Shown: positions 44,901-56,340 of the stretch, piece by piece
Layout: each line of letters starts with the position of its first letter
How positions within the stretch are numbered: position 1 is the first letter of the stretch
Assembly (NCBI GenBank): GCA_948146395.1
Contig: OX411549.1
Coordinates: 40,139,267-40,203,266 of the forward strand
DNA: 64,000 nt
Direction: 5' to 3'
Source: Fragum whitleyi
Lineage: Eukaryota > Mollusca > Bivalvia > Cardiida > Cardiidae
The notes under the pieces: model-generated
The model's input: the letters and a program-made list of their open reading frames with translations, nothing else
Databases searched by the model: none
What the model was told of the DNA's origin: nothing
Made by a program: the position numbers and the translations under genes

Positions 44901-47900
44901 TAGTGGAAGACAAATAGTCGGAAATAGTGAGTGTCGCCGTCGGGAATCGAACCCACGGGCCCGTTTTACTAAACTTCTTTCGACAAAAAAAAAATCGTAA
45001 GTCAAATCACAAATCGTACCTGGTGTTTTCATTCATTGTAAGATTCTGCCTTGCAATTTCTCATTGGAATTGTCTTCATTAGACGATTCAAATGAGATGA
45101 TGCATGGCAGAATTCCATATTTAGTTACTCCTGTAGAAGCAACTTATATTTTTGACAAAAAATATCGTATGATGTTTAGTAACAAATTATATATATGACC
45201 TAAATTTAATTCCAAATTCATCCAAACAGCATCAAAAGTCTTAAAGTACATGTAACACCACAACATCTATTATACCTTTAAAACTTTTGGCGGACATTTT
45301 CAGAATGGAAATTATAAACTTCAGTCTGCTATATATAAATTCTGGGCCCGAGATTATAAAACATTTCTCATTCTCAATTTAAGATTTTCTCAAATTTCAA
45401 TTTGAAATAAGCCGTTATTCTGTTTAAATACTCATTTTTATGTATTAATTAAAAGATAATTTTAATAAGTTGTTATAAATAACAACTCATAATTATTTTC
45501 TTTTATGTTCTTACATTTATTTGAATTTAAAATTTGGGAAAATTCTCTGTTGAGCCAGAGAAGTTTTTTTTACCTCGGACCCAGAAGTCTTAAAGTAATA
45601 ACACAACATTCATGCTACCCTAAAAACTTTTGGCGGTCACTTTCAGATTCGAAATAACCAGCTATATACAACTTCCAATTAGTATTGCTTAAGGCATGCC
45701 CTTGGTACATGTATACTCCTCAAAACTCCTAAGCGGCCACTTGCCTTTTTGGAAATATGTTATTAATTGCACATGACATCATCCCGTTTTTGCTTGAATA
45801 ATGTAGCCAAGTCATTTATGAAGTCAACAAGAGAAAAATCAAGGAAATGATTTAACAAGAAATGTTTTAAAATCAAACGAAAGTAAGAGTACCCTCGATT
45901 TCAAAGTTAACATTGGTGGGTGGGGTATTTTTGACATTTCTCTTAAAAGTGTCAATTTTGTGACTTTTGAATCTGAGGGTACATGCATTTAATTCCGTCT
46001 TTAGGATTTACTGATGCATTTGTTTACAAAACGATTGGAAAGGATGATGACTGAAAGGCCACTCGTTCGAAATACAAAGTTCATATTTCCAAATAAAAAC
46101 GGTAAATGTGTGAAAGATCGTGAAAGGTAAGGTGGCCGCTTAGAACTTTTGAGTAGTATATATATCATACCTTTTCCAGCTACCACTATAGACTGTTTAG
46201 TATAATCTTCTGTCTCAAATAACAGTTGTTCTGTATCAACATCACCCTCATTCCACTGGGCGTGACCTCGACCTCTAACCTTGATCTCTATGCCTGAAAG
46301 ATACAGTTATGAAAAAAAGAATACTCACCTTAATCATTCCAATTGGCTTTAATCATTTACAAAGATCCCAAACTTCAATCTAATCGTTCCATACTTAAGT
46401 TTGGTAGCGAAAATTTGCAAATTACTGATGGATTTGCCAGGACATAATCTATTTTTTGAATAGTCCGTATGTTTTTATAAAGGATGGCAAACGATTGAAA
46501 GAAATTGGACTCATAACTATATTTTTAAACCAGTTAGTATGCTTTATTGAAAAAAGGGCGGACAAAGAATTCGGACAAAATAAGTTTTTCTTTAACATTT
46601 TAGTAGACTACTCCTAGACATTTAGATCTGTTTCTCTGAGGTATTATCTAAAACGTTTAATTTTGCTTTGGCATTATTGGGTAATTCTTTTTCTCATCAG
46701 TATATCGGGATTGAAGATTTTGTCGAAGAATAACGACAAATTTTCCAGGTATTTTTTATCCAAATTGATATGATCGCTCATGGCTCACTAAAGATAAAGT
46801 AGTATGTTATTGTTTAAGGTACATTGTATCTTAGAACTACGTCTAATAATAACGACCGGTTTCCTCGTCCAGTTTTGGTACTTACCCACGGCTGTTTTCG
46901 AGGACATACCGGTAATCTTTGAATCGCGGGACCCAATCGGAACATCGCTCGGACGTTTCCGTAAACTGGAAAGTACCTCGGACGTAAGTGTAGTAATTTT
47001 TTGTCTGTTTTTATTTATTTATTTATTTTGTTTTGTTTTGGTAATTCAGCTTCTGGTCATACTTCGTTTATTTTTTATTCACGCGTGAGGAAATTCATAC
47101 TTTCCGATCGTCCGTGGAGATATTTTGGACATATTTTAATTTGATGACAAAACGCAGTAAAACACTGCGTTTTGTTATCAAATTAAATATGTCATCTTTT
47201 ATTCTTTCGTTGATTTTGATTTTGCAAGGTCATAAATACATGTGTAGTGCTTAATAACTTTGAAATAAAGAAGTGCTCATTTAGCCTCACTTAAGTATTT
47301 CTCAAGACTTCTCTCCGCAAAATCACTGTTTATTTTGTGAATAGCGGGGTACTAGAATTCTTTATCACGCGAAGACAATGAAAATTCTCCTTTGGAAGTA
47401 GCAAATTTTAATCGGGCGTATTATCTGTGTAATAAATGATACTCGGGTGGCTTTCAATTCGCGTGGAGCCGCCGTCATAGCGCAGTTGGTAGCGCGTCGA
47501 ACTGTCAATCTAGAGGTCCCGACATCACCGATCCTCGACAGCGGCACTCATTCTTTCCGACTATTTGTCTCTCACCAATGGGTTGATAATCGTAGATCTA
47601 TGTGAGATAGCAGATGGAGGCATCAAAGGATGTGGTGGCTGTACTGGTTAAAGAAATACCAGGAAACCATTGTTAGGTGCTCCAGCCGCCGCGATATAAC
47701 TGAAATAATGTTGAAAGCAGCGTTAAACTCCATTTAATCAATCAATTTAATTCGCATGGCAGGAAAAAAATATCGGTTGGAATACCTTAGTATTATCGAT
47801 TGGTCACATTTTTAAATAATGTCTATACCAGGTAGATTTTTTTTAAATATTCCTGTCGCCTTTCTATGCGAATAGGGACGTTCACCATCAGCACTCTCAG

Positions 47901-48198
47901 TGCTTTGATTTTTTAAAAAAGGTGTATAATAGTACAAGATATTAGCTACTATACCTCGAATCTTGAGCATACGTCGTAGAACAACAGCCAGCTTTTTTCT
48001 GACAAGGTCTGTCTAGTTTGTTACGTAACTTTATAGCTTTTCTTTAAGTTTATGTTGTAGGATATTGTCTACCGTACCTTGTATTTTAAGACTTCGTCGA
48101 AGAATTACGACCAGTTTCCCGGGTACTTTCTGTCCAGTTTGATACGTCCCCTCATGACTGTTCTCTAAATGAATCTCGAGTCTCTCTAGTGGATTCAT
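38901..48198 (-). CDS. alpha-arrestin (arrestin domain-containing protein, ARRDC-like)
   Basis: Eight minus-strand exons: 48198-48078, 46293-46171, 44483-44379, 42756-42626, 41740-41558, 40560-40369, 39828-39507 and 39064-38901. All have AG/GT borders and compatible phases; 1341 nt, 446 aa. Exons 1-4 make the arrestin N-domain: start MNPLERLEIHLEN, then YQTGQKVPGKLVVILRRSLK, RGRGHAQWNEG, NTFNFDFTIP, IPSSFEG and IRYWVKAKI. Exons 5-7 make the C-domain: a CIMCGCC cysteine cluster, GFIPGESIVFTAEI, LKIPTFVPVTSLPGC, IDVDYVVE and NLRIPLLVIIGTVPF. Alpha-arrestins are cytosolic adaptors linking membrane cargo to NEDD4-family ubiquitin ligases through C-terminal PPxY motifs. No PPxY is present here (the nearest is YPPM in exon 7), so coupling may differ. 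Exon 8 encodes an acidic Ser/Thr tail. Introns contain decayed copies of exons 1 and 4. Which ARRDC orthologue this is cannot be decided. Confidence 0.92.
39360..39485. repeat. Palindromic MITE (~125 bp), copy 1
   Basis: TTCTG..CCAAACGGTCCAAACAGTTTGC is inverted against GCAGTTTGTACCGTTTTGTCATCC. Other copies: 40134-40262 and 53517-53640. It ends about 22 bp from the donor of arrestin exon 7. Confidence 0.8.
40134..40262. repeat. Palindromic MITE (~125 bp), copy 2
   Basis: GCGTTCAGGATGA, CGGTGCAAACAGTTTGGCAA, ACTGCACGTGTAAAGCGGAA and the inverted end CTGTTTGCACTGTGTTGTCA. It lies between arrestin exons 6 and 7. Confidence 0.85.
40915..41230 (+). repeat. Palindromic MITE-like element, copy 2
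   Basis: Collinear with 37385-37725: GTGGTCGAGGTTGTGAGAAT, CACAGCCGATACCAGATAAA, TTTCTAAAAATAGACTGCCT. Confidence 0.8.
41312..41544. repeat. MITE family H, copy 2
   Basis: Starts TGTGACCCGTCGCGCGAAAA and ends TTTTCGCGTGACGAGTCACA. Its edge is about 12 bp inside the intron from the donor of arrestin exon 5. Confidence 0.85.
42785..42896 (-). pseudogene. Decayed copy of arrestin exon 4 (nearest, about 90% alike)
   Basis: Read on the minus strand it repeats a TTTTTCAG acceptor and the exon-4 text from TTACATGGATA through CGTTACTGGGTAAAGGCT to GAGGTACAGAG, then runs straight into the intron preceding live exon 4. Small insertions near the RYW codons break the frame. Confidence 0.85.
42948..43005 (-). 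pseudogene. Short, internally deleted copy of arrestin exon 4
   Basis: The minus strand matches exon 4 at both ends (GGGTTACTCAGATAC, AATAAAGGCT, GAGGTACAAAG) but lacks about 40 nt of the middle. Confidence 0.65.
43020..43112 (-). pseudogene. Most diverged copy of arrestin exon 4
   Basis: On the minus strand CCGTTACTAGG, GGCTAAGATATACGGTGTTT, CAGGAAAGTCAAGGTC and related text parallel live exon 4, with an in-frame TAG in the RYWV region. It lies furthest from the live exon. Confidence 0.75.
43149..43425 (-). mobile_element. tRNA-derived SINE, family A, complete with target duplication
   Basis: The minus strand starts with a tRNA-like head: A box ATAGCGCAGTTGGTAGCGCG, anticodon region ACTGTCAAT, B box GGGTTCGATCC. 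It ends in an ATCAATCAATC tail. A 15-bp direct repeat ATAGCTAGTGAAGGA flanks it exactly (43134-43148 and 43426-43440). It could belong to a known molluscan SINE such as RUDI; I could not compare. Confidence 0.92.
44728..44956 (-). mobile_element. SINE family A, head-truncated copy
   Basis: It matches 43149-43425 up to the B box (GGGAATCGAACCCAC), where it is cut by the GGGCCCG end of the adjacent MITE. Confidence 0.8.
44957..45190. repeat. MITE-like element (GGGCCCGTTTTACTAAAC end), copy 2
   Basis: Collinear with 690-932, including CAAATCGTACCTGGTGTTTT, the CTCATTGGAATTGTCTT hairpin and CTCCTGTAGAAGCAACTT. Confidence 0.8.
45191..46165. other. Arrestin intron 2 with a ~100-bp segment repeated
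   Basis: AGTCTTAAAGTA..AACTTTTGGCGG near 45235-45300 recurs near 45588-45645. Related GGCCGCTTAG text appears inverted at 45720 and 46135. Nothing coding was seen. Confidence 0.5.
46695..46792 (-). pseudogene. Decayed copy of arrestin exon 1
   Basis: The minus strand carries AGCCATGAGCGATCATATCA, an ATACCTGGAAAATTTGTCGT match to the KVPGKLVV codons and TATTCTTCGACAAAATCTTC. A TAA replaces the Gly/Gln codon in the middle. Confidence 0.75.
46815..46917 (-). pseudogene. Decayed copy of arrestin exon 1
   Basis: The minus strand carries CTCGAAAACAGCCGTGGG, CCAAAACTGGACGAGGAAAC, GGTCGTTATTATTAGACG and AAGATACAA, parallel to exon 1 from the LEN codons to its end; the frame is broken. Confidence 0.75.
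46905..47220 (-). repeat. Element family X, reverse copy, with a strong hairpin
   Basis: CGTAAACTGGAAAGTACCTC and GGACGTAAGTGTAGTAATTT are the reverse of text near 145-180. At 47128-47195, TTAATTTGATGACAAAACGC, AGTAAAACACT and the complementary arm form a long stem. Confidence 0.7.
47468..47745 (+). mobile_element. tRNA-derived SINE, family A, plus-strand copy
   Basis: GCCGCCGTCATAGCGCAGTT head, GTTAGGTGCTCCAGCCGCCG body and AATCAATCAATT tail. Imperfect flanking repeats (CAATTCGCGTGG / TAATTCGCATGG) look like an old target duplication. It lies in arrestin intron 1. Confidence 0.9.
47950..48045 (-). pseudogene. Decayed copy of arrestin exon 1
   Basis: The minus strand matches live exon 1 (48198-48078): TACGTAACAAACTAGACAG against TACGTATCAAACTGGACAG, then GTTGTTCTACGACGTATGCT and a GAG|GTATAG donor-like end. 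TAG now interrupts the frame. Confidence 0.75.
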
Positions 48199-48387
48199 TG
48201 TCCGGTAGGTTTAATGTCTACAAAATGGTGGTAGTTGATTTGGTAACTTGATTCTTCGCAAAGTTTGTTTATAAGGATCTGCAGGAAGTTTTCGAGGAAC
48301 TTTTTTCAAAGAAAAATGTCGAACTAATTGTCCACCTTTAACGCTTAATCCGTTAAGAACACCAGTCCTTGAATTAAAAACGCACGT

Positions 48388-48682
48388 ATATAATACGTAG
48401 TTAGTGTTTTGTATGAAAAAAATATCTAACGAGGTTTGGGGATTCAACAATTGTCGAGACTCTGCCGAGCCAATTATTAATTTTCACAACCGATATTTTT
48501 TTCATACAATACACTAATTGGGTATTATATTTATCTTTTAACCTCAAGTTGCCTCGTTTTCGTCGATGTTTCTGACAGAAATGTAAGTTTCTAAAAAAAA
48601 ACTGCATTTCGTCAATGTTCTAAAAAATAGCCATTTGATATAAAAATATCATATGGGATGTTATCACGCGGATATTGGTATA
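48388..48682 (+). repeat. MITE family K, full-length copy
   Basis: ATAATACGTAGTTAGTGTTT start, an internal palindrome (TATCTAACGAGG..CCGATATTTTTTTCATAC) and a GGGATGTTATCACGCGGATA end; 56341-56672 is the reverse copy. Confidence 0.8.
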
Positions 48683-49908
48683 GTTATAATATAAAATTAA
48701 TTTTACAACTACAATTGTCAAGTTGATCTTGAAGATGCAACCTACTCGTACAGTTGAGTAGCGATCAATATCAGGTTAAATGTAGACGTGAATAGTTAAA
48801 CAAATAGGGCATCTGTACAGAAAAAGCAGGTTGTTGGTTGACGATCGTAAGTCGTAGCCTATCTGCGGCTTTAGTCGTGGTCATATCAAGTTTAAATCTT
48901 AACTCTGGCCATAAGATCTTTTTTCAATTTCTTTCGGCTAGATTTTTTAAAAATCGATTAGATCTAGCCCGAAACGCTCAGTATCATCAGTTTTGATATT
49001 ATATTAGTATAAATTACAAATGACAAAATTACTTTTCAGTTACACTCGATATCAAAACTAGATCTTCTTATTTTTTATATGGAAAATGTTCTCTCGAATA
49101 CGTTTTTTTATTCTATGAAAACTGTTTCTGTGGACTCATTTATAGCGTCTATAACGGATTCGAGACTGGTGTCATATATTTCATATCAAACACGGCCGAT
49201 TGATCATCCTCTTTTTAGTGACATTTAACCCTTGCCACGATAAAAAAAAAATGGCAGAATTAAATTGGAATTACATATAAATAGCTGAAAGCATTGGATG
49301 CGCATGTTGTGAGCTGATATATATTTTAAAAAAAAAACTTATTTCAAACTTTTCTGGTTCAAAGAGGAAAGGCTTAGATCAGACAGCACGTAAGTTTCTG
49401 TAATCCCCCCCCCCCCTCCCCGTCAAATCAGAAAATTCTTTGTTTCAGCATGGCAAGGGTATAAAACATACCTAAATTAGTATCCAGTTTAACAATAATG
49501 AATAATACCGATGAAGAAAATAAGAGAGGTAATTATAATGCTAATAATGCCAGTTATAATGATGAAAGAATAATTTCAATAAATAAATAGTAACGGACAA
49601 ATTCTTAAGAACTGAAATAATAAATGTGAGAATCAATAAATGTACTAGTACATGATATATACATAACTTATGTTATTAGTTTTTAATCGTTATAAATAGT
49701 AATCACTTCACACACAAATTCACATATGAACAGATAGTTTTATTAAATGAAAGAATTTATGGAATCTATTGTATCTTTGTTCGTGATATCTTTGTTCGTG
49801 ATCAATATCTGATCATTCCGATAATCATGGGGGCACTAGAAAATGTATCGATCGGCCTCTTTAGGTTTAATGATTCAGAATATCTTCGACAGGTGATCGT
49901 ATGATTTT
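48683..49908. other. Intergenic stretch with nothing recognised
   Basis: No exon or shared repeat seen. Contains a C-run near 49406-49420. Confidence 0.45.
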
Positions 49909-50692
49909 ATAGTCCGTTTGACTTCTATATGGACCAACATTTTGCCAAAAATCTTAGTAATGAAAAAAAAAGGGTTGTATTTTTTTCTTGTCATGTCATA
50001 TTTTCAACTAATACCATGACGACTTTTGTTTTCCAGAATTTTTGAATGTAAAATAATGATTTTGTCCGTCCGCCTACATGTTAACTTTCAGCTTTTCATA
50101 CCTACTTGTGTCTGTATTAAACGGAACAGCGAATTGTATAACCAAAAATAGTACTGAATTTGCATGGGGGCCGTGTCAAAAGTGTAAGAGTTTAAGCGAT
50201 ATGTTTTAGTATAAAATCGAGTATTTTCAAAAATTTAAGTTTGTCGAAGAATTTTACTACCTTTGGATTTTAAATCGGAACATATTCTCTCTTTGTTCAG
50301 AAACCGTTTAACCAGATAATTGATAATTGTTTTTATCTATTCTGAGATGAACCCCAAGTTCACATATTAAGACCAATCAAAAAGCATTATTTAACGAAGT
50401 CGTTGGGAATTTCACGAGGAAAAATTAAAACCATGTGCTTTTACGATATGTTTACATTTTCTTATCCCTAAACAGCCTCCATCACCCCTCGTGTTTAAGA
50501 GCGGAAAATGCGAAATATTAACACTAACTAGATAGACAAAATCATTATTTTGAAATCATTTTATTTTCAAAAATATTTTTGGGAATGGTATTAAGCTGAA
50601 ATTAAGGTTTAACTACAAACAAATCCATCATTCAAACCCAATTTTATGTAATTGGTGAAAAGGTTTGTCCATATAGAAGTCAAACGTACTAT
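49909..50692. repeat. Inverted-repeat element family L, full-length copy
   Basis: GTTTGACTTCTATATGGACC at the left is the exact inverse of the GGTTTGTCCATATAGAAGTCAAAC end at the right, apart from a T insertion. About 780 bp, no ORF. Confidence 0.85.
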
Positions 50693-50734
50693 ACTAATGT
50701 TTTTGTTTATACTTAACAATTTCGTGTTATTGAT

Positions 50735-51610
50735 AAATTGAATGATTTGGAATCATTTAGGAATGATATTTATTAAGTATGCGGAACGAACTTCGAGCGA
50801 AATTTAACAAAGAAAGTACGGTATTGCAAAATTTCGTCCAAATTTGATAAAATTAGTGATACTTATTACCCCTTTAAAAATGAGTACTTTTGCCTTCGCT
50901 TGTCTTCGAACACCTATTGGACACTTTCAAATACACACCAGCCAATAAAATCGTGGAATGATTTGATCGATTTGAATGAAATTTCGATCGTTTTGAACAA
51001 CTCCAATGTATTTTAAAACGATTTCCGAGCATTTTTGAATGATTTGGTTGAGTATTTGAAATGAATGGATGGAGCGCAGAGCGAGCGATTCAGAAAGGTT
51101 TTGATCGAGGAAATTTTCACAATGTTACAAACTGTATTATTAAATCGAATACGTTCAGTCGAAACGCCGACGAAGGTTGATTTTTGTGGGAAGTGTACGA
51201 CACGTTTTGAAATAGACGAAGAGTACACCTGATGCGTGTTCAGTTATTAACATCGTGAAATTGACATTAATGCAATCAAAACCATTCTAAATCGCTCTCT
51301 CAGCGATCTATTCTTTCATTCCAAACACTCACTAAAACCATTCAAAAACGCTCCAAAATCAGTGGGATCAACAACAACATTCAAAATAAGAATGGCTTAA
51401 AAAAACACAATTTCACTGACATTTTTGAACGTGTAAGCGTCTGATTGGTTCTTGAAGAAAGGGAGGTTATCTGTAAAACTTATAAGCATATTTTATAAAA
51501 GAAAGGTAATAAAAATCGGTAATTTTGTTCACCTTGAACAAAATTAGCGATATAGGATTATCTCCCATGAATTTCACTCAAAACACGCTCCACACTCTCA
51601 TCAAATTTCA
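50735..51610. repeat. Long-inverted-repeat element family M, both arms
   Basis: The arm 50735-51140 (ATGATTTGGAATCATTTAGG, GAGTATTTGAAATGAATGGA) is the inverted counterpart of 51245-51610 (TCATTCCAAACACTCACTAA, CTCATCAAATTTCATTCCAA), giving a foldback structure. Confidence 0.75.
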
Positions 51611-51859
51611 TTCCAAAATTATTCATCTTGTCAATTTTCGATGTTCGATCGGAGCCCGTGGTTTGTTTGGCCGACAGATTTGGTTTGACTCCGAAATTAG
51701 AAAGACAGAATGAAATATATAAATATCTCTGAAATGAATTTAATATTCGCAAGAAAACTACTAAACAATAATACTTGAATAATTTTGACGAATCTTAAAT
51801 TATCCCTTTGACAACCCAAAACATATTGTAAACTATTGAAGAACTTCGTGAATAAAAAC

Positions 51860-52760
51860 TAGAAGTAAGGTTCCATTAAGATTCTAACAACAAGTGTCGT
51901 TGACACAAGATACGCCGCCAAAAGGATTATGATTAAATGAAAGCCTCCTTTGCTGCGATGATGCATCACATGAGTGAAAGGTGGAAATATATGTCTGTTC
52001 ACAAGATGAAGATTAACCTTTGAAAAAGTCAACAAAATCAATCCGCAATGAAAGGTATTTTCCTTTCATCCAAACATTGACAAGTCGTGTTTTAATAGAT
52101 TTTACAATACGGCCACTTTTCCCATGACATAGCACAGTTCACAAAATCAGGGCAATATGAACATGAAAACATGATAATGAACAGTATGTGAAATCAATCC
52201 AGAAATTAAGGAGGGATTACTTTGATAAGACATTTTATAATGCAGCGCCTTTGACACAAGAGAATATCACCAAATTCCGACTATATACATGTGCAACGTG
52301 AGGTGACATAGGAAGATGTAGATGTACAGACATGTAAAAGTCATGTGTGACGACGTAAATTGTAGATGTAGATGAAAAAAGTGACACGAAGCCCCCTTTT
52401 CTCTGACACGACAGAATTCCACAGAACCCCGACAATATGCACAAGCTCAAGTGTCTAGGAATATTGTGTGAAAGTTTCATCCTGTTAGCCCCTAACTGTT
52501 AGGAGTTGCGTTCACAAGAAATTTGACATAAAGGCCGCCTTTCCATGACGCGGCTGTATTTCACTAAATTTGGACATCACGCAAAAGGTCAGGTGTCAAA
52601 GAACATTTTTTTTAAAATTTTATCGAAATCGGTCCACGAGTAAAGGAGGGGTCGCATTCACAAGAAGTTTTACATGAATGCCCCCTTTTCCATGACGCGG
52701 CTGAATTTCACCTAACTGCGGTCGCATGTGCATCAATACATGACCACCTTCGGCGGCGTA
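51860..52760. repeat. Pearl-like element E: about six ~147-bp units
   Basis: CCTTTTCCATGACGCGGCTG-type phrases occur near 51945, 52105, 52247, 52390, 52535 and 52682, each followed by AATTTCAC..AAATT and a GGAGGGGTCGCATTCACAAG-like phrase. The unit sequence differs from elements A-D. Confidence 0.75.
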
Positions 52761-53516
52761 TAAAAAGCGCTTAAATGACGATGAAAAAATCCACCATACT
52801 GATTTTGCAATACCTTGTGCCCTAGCGATTATTTTTCTTCGATGACGATACAAATCGCACTCTGTCAAACTTTATTTCTAAAACCATCTGTACGAGTAAA
52901 TTCGACAACAAATTTAAAAAAACCCCCAAACAAACCGCTATTTAAAGTGTCATGGAAACTCTTAACCGATTGTCTGTGACTAGCCTTCGTTGCTGTATCG
53001 CTGAGAGACGTCGCCGACTAGTCGGTAGAATTTAGCTTGAGGATAAAAGTAACCAACGCTTCGCCGTTCTTACCAATACACTGGTAAATCCCCAATTCTA
53101 TTACTGATTTCTCAAAAGGTGTCGGAGCGTTTCCGTCTGTAGCTTTGTGGACTACTTTTTGTGGAATGGTGATAAAATCGGCGACTAGTCGGTGATTGAA
53201 TTTTGAATCAGCTGATGATGATTGTTAGGCGGGGTTTTATTTCATTTATTTGTGTGTGTTGTTGTTGTTTTCTAAAATCGCAATCTAAAAGACGCATCGG
53301 TGAGCTTTACCTATTTACTAGGTATTTACTAGCTTTACTATTTCAAATCCATGGACAAGTCGGCAACTGCCGACCATCTAATGGGCTCCTGCCGATATCA
53401 TCCAATATCGCAGACGTTTATTTTTTGCCTTTCTCCTTATTAAATCATTTCACCTACGTTAAAAACAGCATGTATTGATTGGTCTATTAATATTGAATGT
53501 TACACAGTCCTATTTG

Positions 53517-53640
53517 GCGTTCAGGATGACAAAACGAAGAAATTGAATTGATTGCAAATTATACCCCACTTTGCACGTGCATTTGCGTGCAAAGCAAGAT
53601 AAAATTTGCTAACAGTTTGCACCGTTTGGTTTATGGCTCA
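53517..53640. repeat. Palindromic MITE (~125 bp), copy 3
   Basis: GCGTTCAGGATGACAAAACG, GCACGTGCATTTGCGTGCAA and AACAGTTTGCACCGTTTGGT, as in 40134-40262. Confidence 0.8.
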
Positions 53641-53983
53641 TCAACTGTAGATGGCTAGAAAACGCTCAAATGAATAAGTCGAACGTTCGATGTTCGATCT
53701 TCCACGGAATATATACGGTTTCAATGAAAAGTTGTTAGTATAAAATGAAATAAAAACCAAATTGATTGACTCAACATTTCTTTTATTTCATAAATACGAT
53801 TTACAATAATAAGCAAAGACAAAACCATTACGCGTAATGCATGTAATGTGTTTAACCTATTTTGCTACTGTCGATTCATTGAAGGCTGATCCTTGAAAAG
53901 CGAAACTCCGAAATTTCAAATATTTAAAGATAGATATGGTTTGACAGATATCAAGCAGAAATTGCACTTAAAAAAAACATTTT

Positions 53984-54246
53984 ATGATCCATCACGCAAA
54001 AAGGGATCGTCTTAGAACTCCGTAAAATAAACATTTGGAAAAGAGATTGGTGCTAGTACTTTCCAACCAGATGCCGCATTTGAAAAAATCTTCATTTGAA
54101 TGTAGATTGATTATTCGAGATTCAGAAAATTAAAAATTAGTAAAGTGCCAAAAGTTTCGACCCTAGTCAGTCTGCGCAGTCCACACAGTCTGACTATGGT
54201 CGATACTTTATGCGCGACCCAGATGGTCTCTTGCGTGACGGGTCAC
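53984..54246. repeat. MITE family H, copy 3
   Basis: CACGCAAAAAGGGATCGTC left end, internal CTAGTCAGTCTGCGCAGTCC hairpin, right end GGTCTCTTGCGTGACGGGTC. A short SINE-A-like scrap follows at 54290-54345. Confidence 0.8.
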
Positions 54247-55129
54247 ATATAGCATATTATAAGTTTTATCCTTGTCAGTGTCGCTTAATCCATTCAGGAA
54301 ACCATGGTTGGTTGCTCCAGCCAAGGACTGAAAAATTGTTAAAAGACTCCTGACTAAGGTCAAAAATCTTCGCTTTTCTCAAGTTGTCATGTTTCAATCG
54401 GCGGGTAAGCTACTATGATAAGTAAAAATTCTCTTGAAAACTCTATGATAGCTGGTTAGGTTTGAGACAATTAAATACAACATCAAGCTTATACAAAAGC
54501 ACTACAAAAGATAAAAGAAAAAGCAGGACAATTAGGTCTTAAAGTGATAATATTTGACTTGCAAGTAGATAAGATCTTATTTGAGAATACAATAAATTAG
54601 CTACCAGATTTATTTATTCTTTATCCATGCTTACACCCGAAGGATTAAGATCAAGGCCAAGCAAAAACAAACAAACGAACAAACAAACAAAAAAGCTGCA
54701 ATTTTTGGACATAATGCTCAAAATAATCATCGCGAGTAAATGGGTATAAATAAGGGGAAAATCTGTTTTGATGGAGAATTCTCTTTTATATACATGTAGA
54801 TCTAATTTTCATGAAAGAGATAACAAATGAAGCCGTTAAGCCAAGGGGCAAAGAACACAAACGTTACCGCAGACAACACCAATTTTGTACATAAAAAATA
54901 CTTGATTTTTTTTCGATAGACCTAAAAGAATTATTTTGTGAAATTCTTTCAATGATATGCTACCAATATCATTGACAATAAATATTGATTTAAAACATAA
55001 TAACCAATATTCTTCACACTCTTATCAAAAATATTTGCAATACCGTAAAGATTCTTGTTAAGAGTTTTTGATCCGATTAAATGCTCTTTTTACCAACAAA
55101 AATACAGTTAATTAAGCTAACCAATATAT

Positions 55130-55990
55130 CAAGATGAAGCTCTAGAAGAGCACAGGTGGTTGTACAACTATAGTGGCCCTATCTGATACCAGTATATCAA
55201 AACTTTTATTGACACTTTGTTCAAAACTAACGACTTCACTTAGGCTGGATAAAATATGCCCAAATTTGAACAGAATGAAGACAAACGTACTTACTAGGTG
55301 CTACTACAACCATAGATATAAAACCCAGACTCAAAAGGCTCTTTTGCCAACAATCAAGTTCTATTCATACATGTTAAACCGCTTTGGTCTTTTTTTTTTC
55401 TTTCTAAATAGTGTTCGGTATGGTGTAACATCAGTATCAAACCATAATTGTACAATGTTTTTCTGAGGGTTATTTCAATAATAGTTTTGGAGTCCATGTA
55501 ATATAACAAAGAATTATATATTCATCATTTTGTGAGAAAGAAAGAGTATATTGCTAAACAACCTAACATGTATATAAACTAATAAATGTTAATTTATGCT
55601 TTGATAACAAACTTATAGATCTATACATTAACAAAATTAGAATGACATACGTGTCCTTGGCATATGTGTTAATAAGATGAGTAAAAGTAAATTACTTGCA
55701 TAACTACGTTTTGGATCCGAGCTTTAAACCAACAATTGAAGGAGTACCTGGTAAGCGCTTTAGACTGCAAGTTTTCAGAATATAAGCTAGTTTTTTTCCA
55801 ATCATCATGCAATTGCTTGTTCTGTACAAAATTACCCTTTTCCACAATGTTTTGGCTAAACCGGTATAGAGAGGATTAATTTATGTTGCCTTATTACTCG
55901 TGCTCATCTAGAGTTTCATTTTGACAAAAAATATATCCGGAAATACAGCTTTTTGTTGACAAATAATATGCCGTTAGAATCTGATCTAAA
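55130..55990 (+). repeat. Unclassified ~0.85-kb repeat, copy 2
   Basis: Collinear with 34547-35400 over most of its length; more diverged in homopolymer runs. Confidence 0.75.
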
Positions 55991-56340
55991 CACTTTACAT
56001 GGGCCTTGAGCGCTGATCATGTTTGAATATAATAAAATTGATCAATATAATAAAGGAGCATGTGCGTGACAAGTGCGTTTCCAACAATTTCTAATGTGAG
56101 TCACGCAGACTCTGGCCAGCCCGTGCATCTGCACAGTCTGACCAGGGTCTTCACTTATGCGTTTTGTAAAAAGATAGGGTCCAAAAGTGTCTTTAAAAAG
56201 TCAGGCAAACTTCTTATTATAATACGCGACAGTCCAGGGTAATTAATTTTTGCCCTTCACGCACACGTCAAATGGTTGGAAATGTCATGCACAGGCTCAA
56301 ATAATATTTTTGTCAATGACATTGATCGCGTATGGGCAAC

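Noticed and set aside
46804..47088. 94-codon plus-strand ORF
   Set aside because: It runs over a decayed arrestin exon-1 copy and a family X repeat on the opposite strand.
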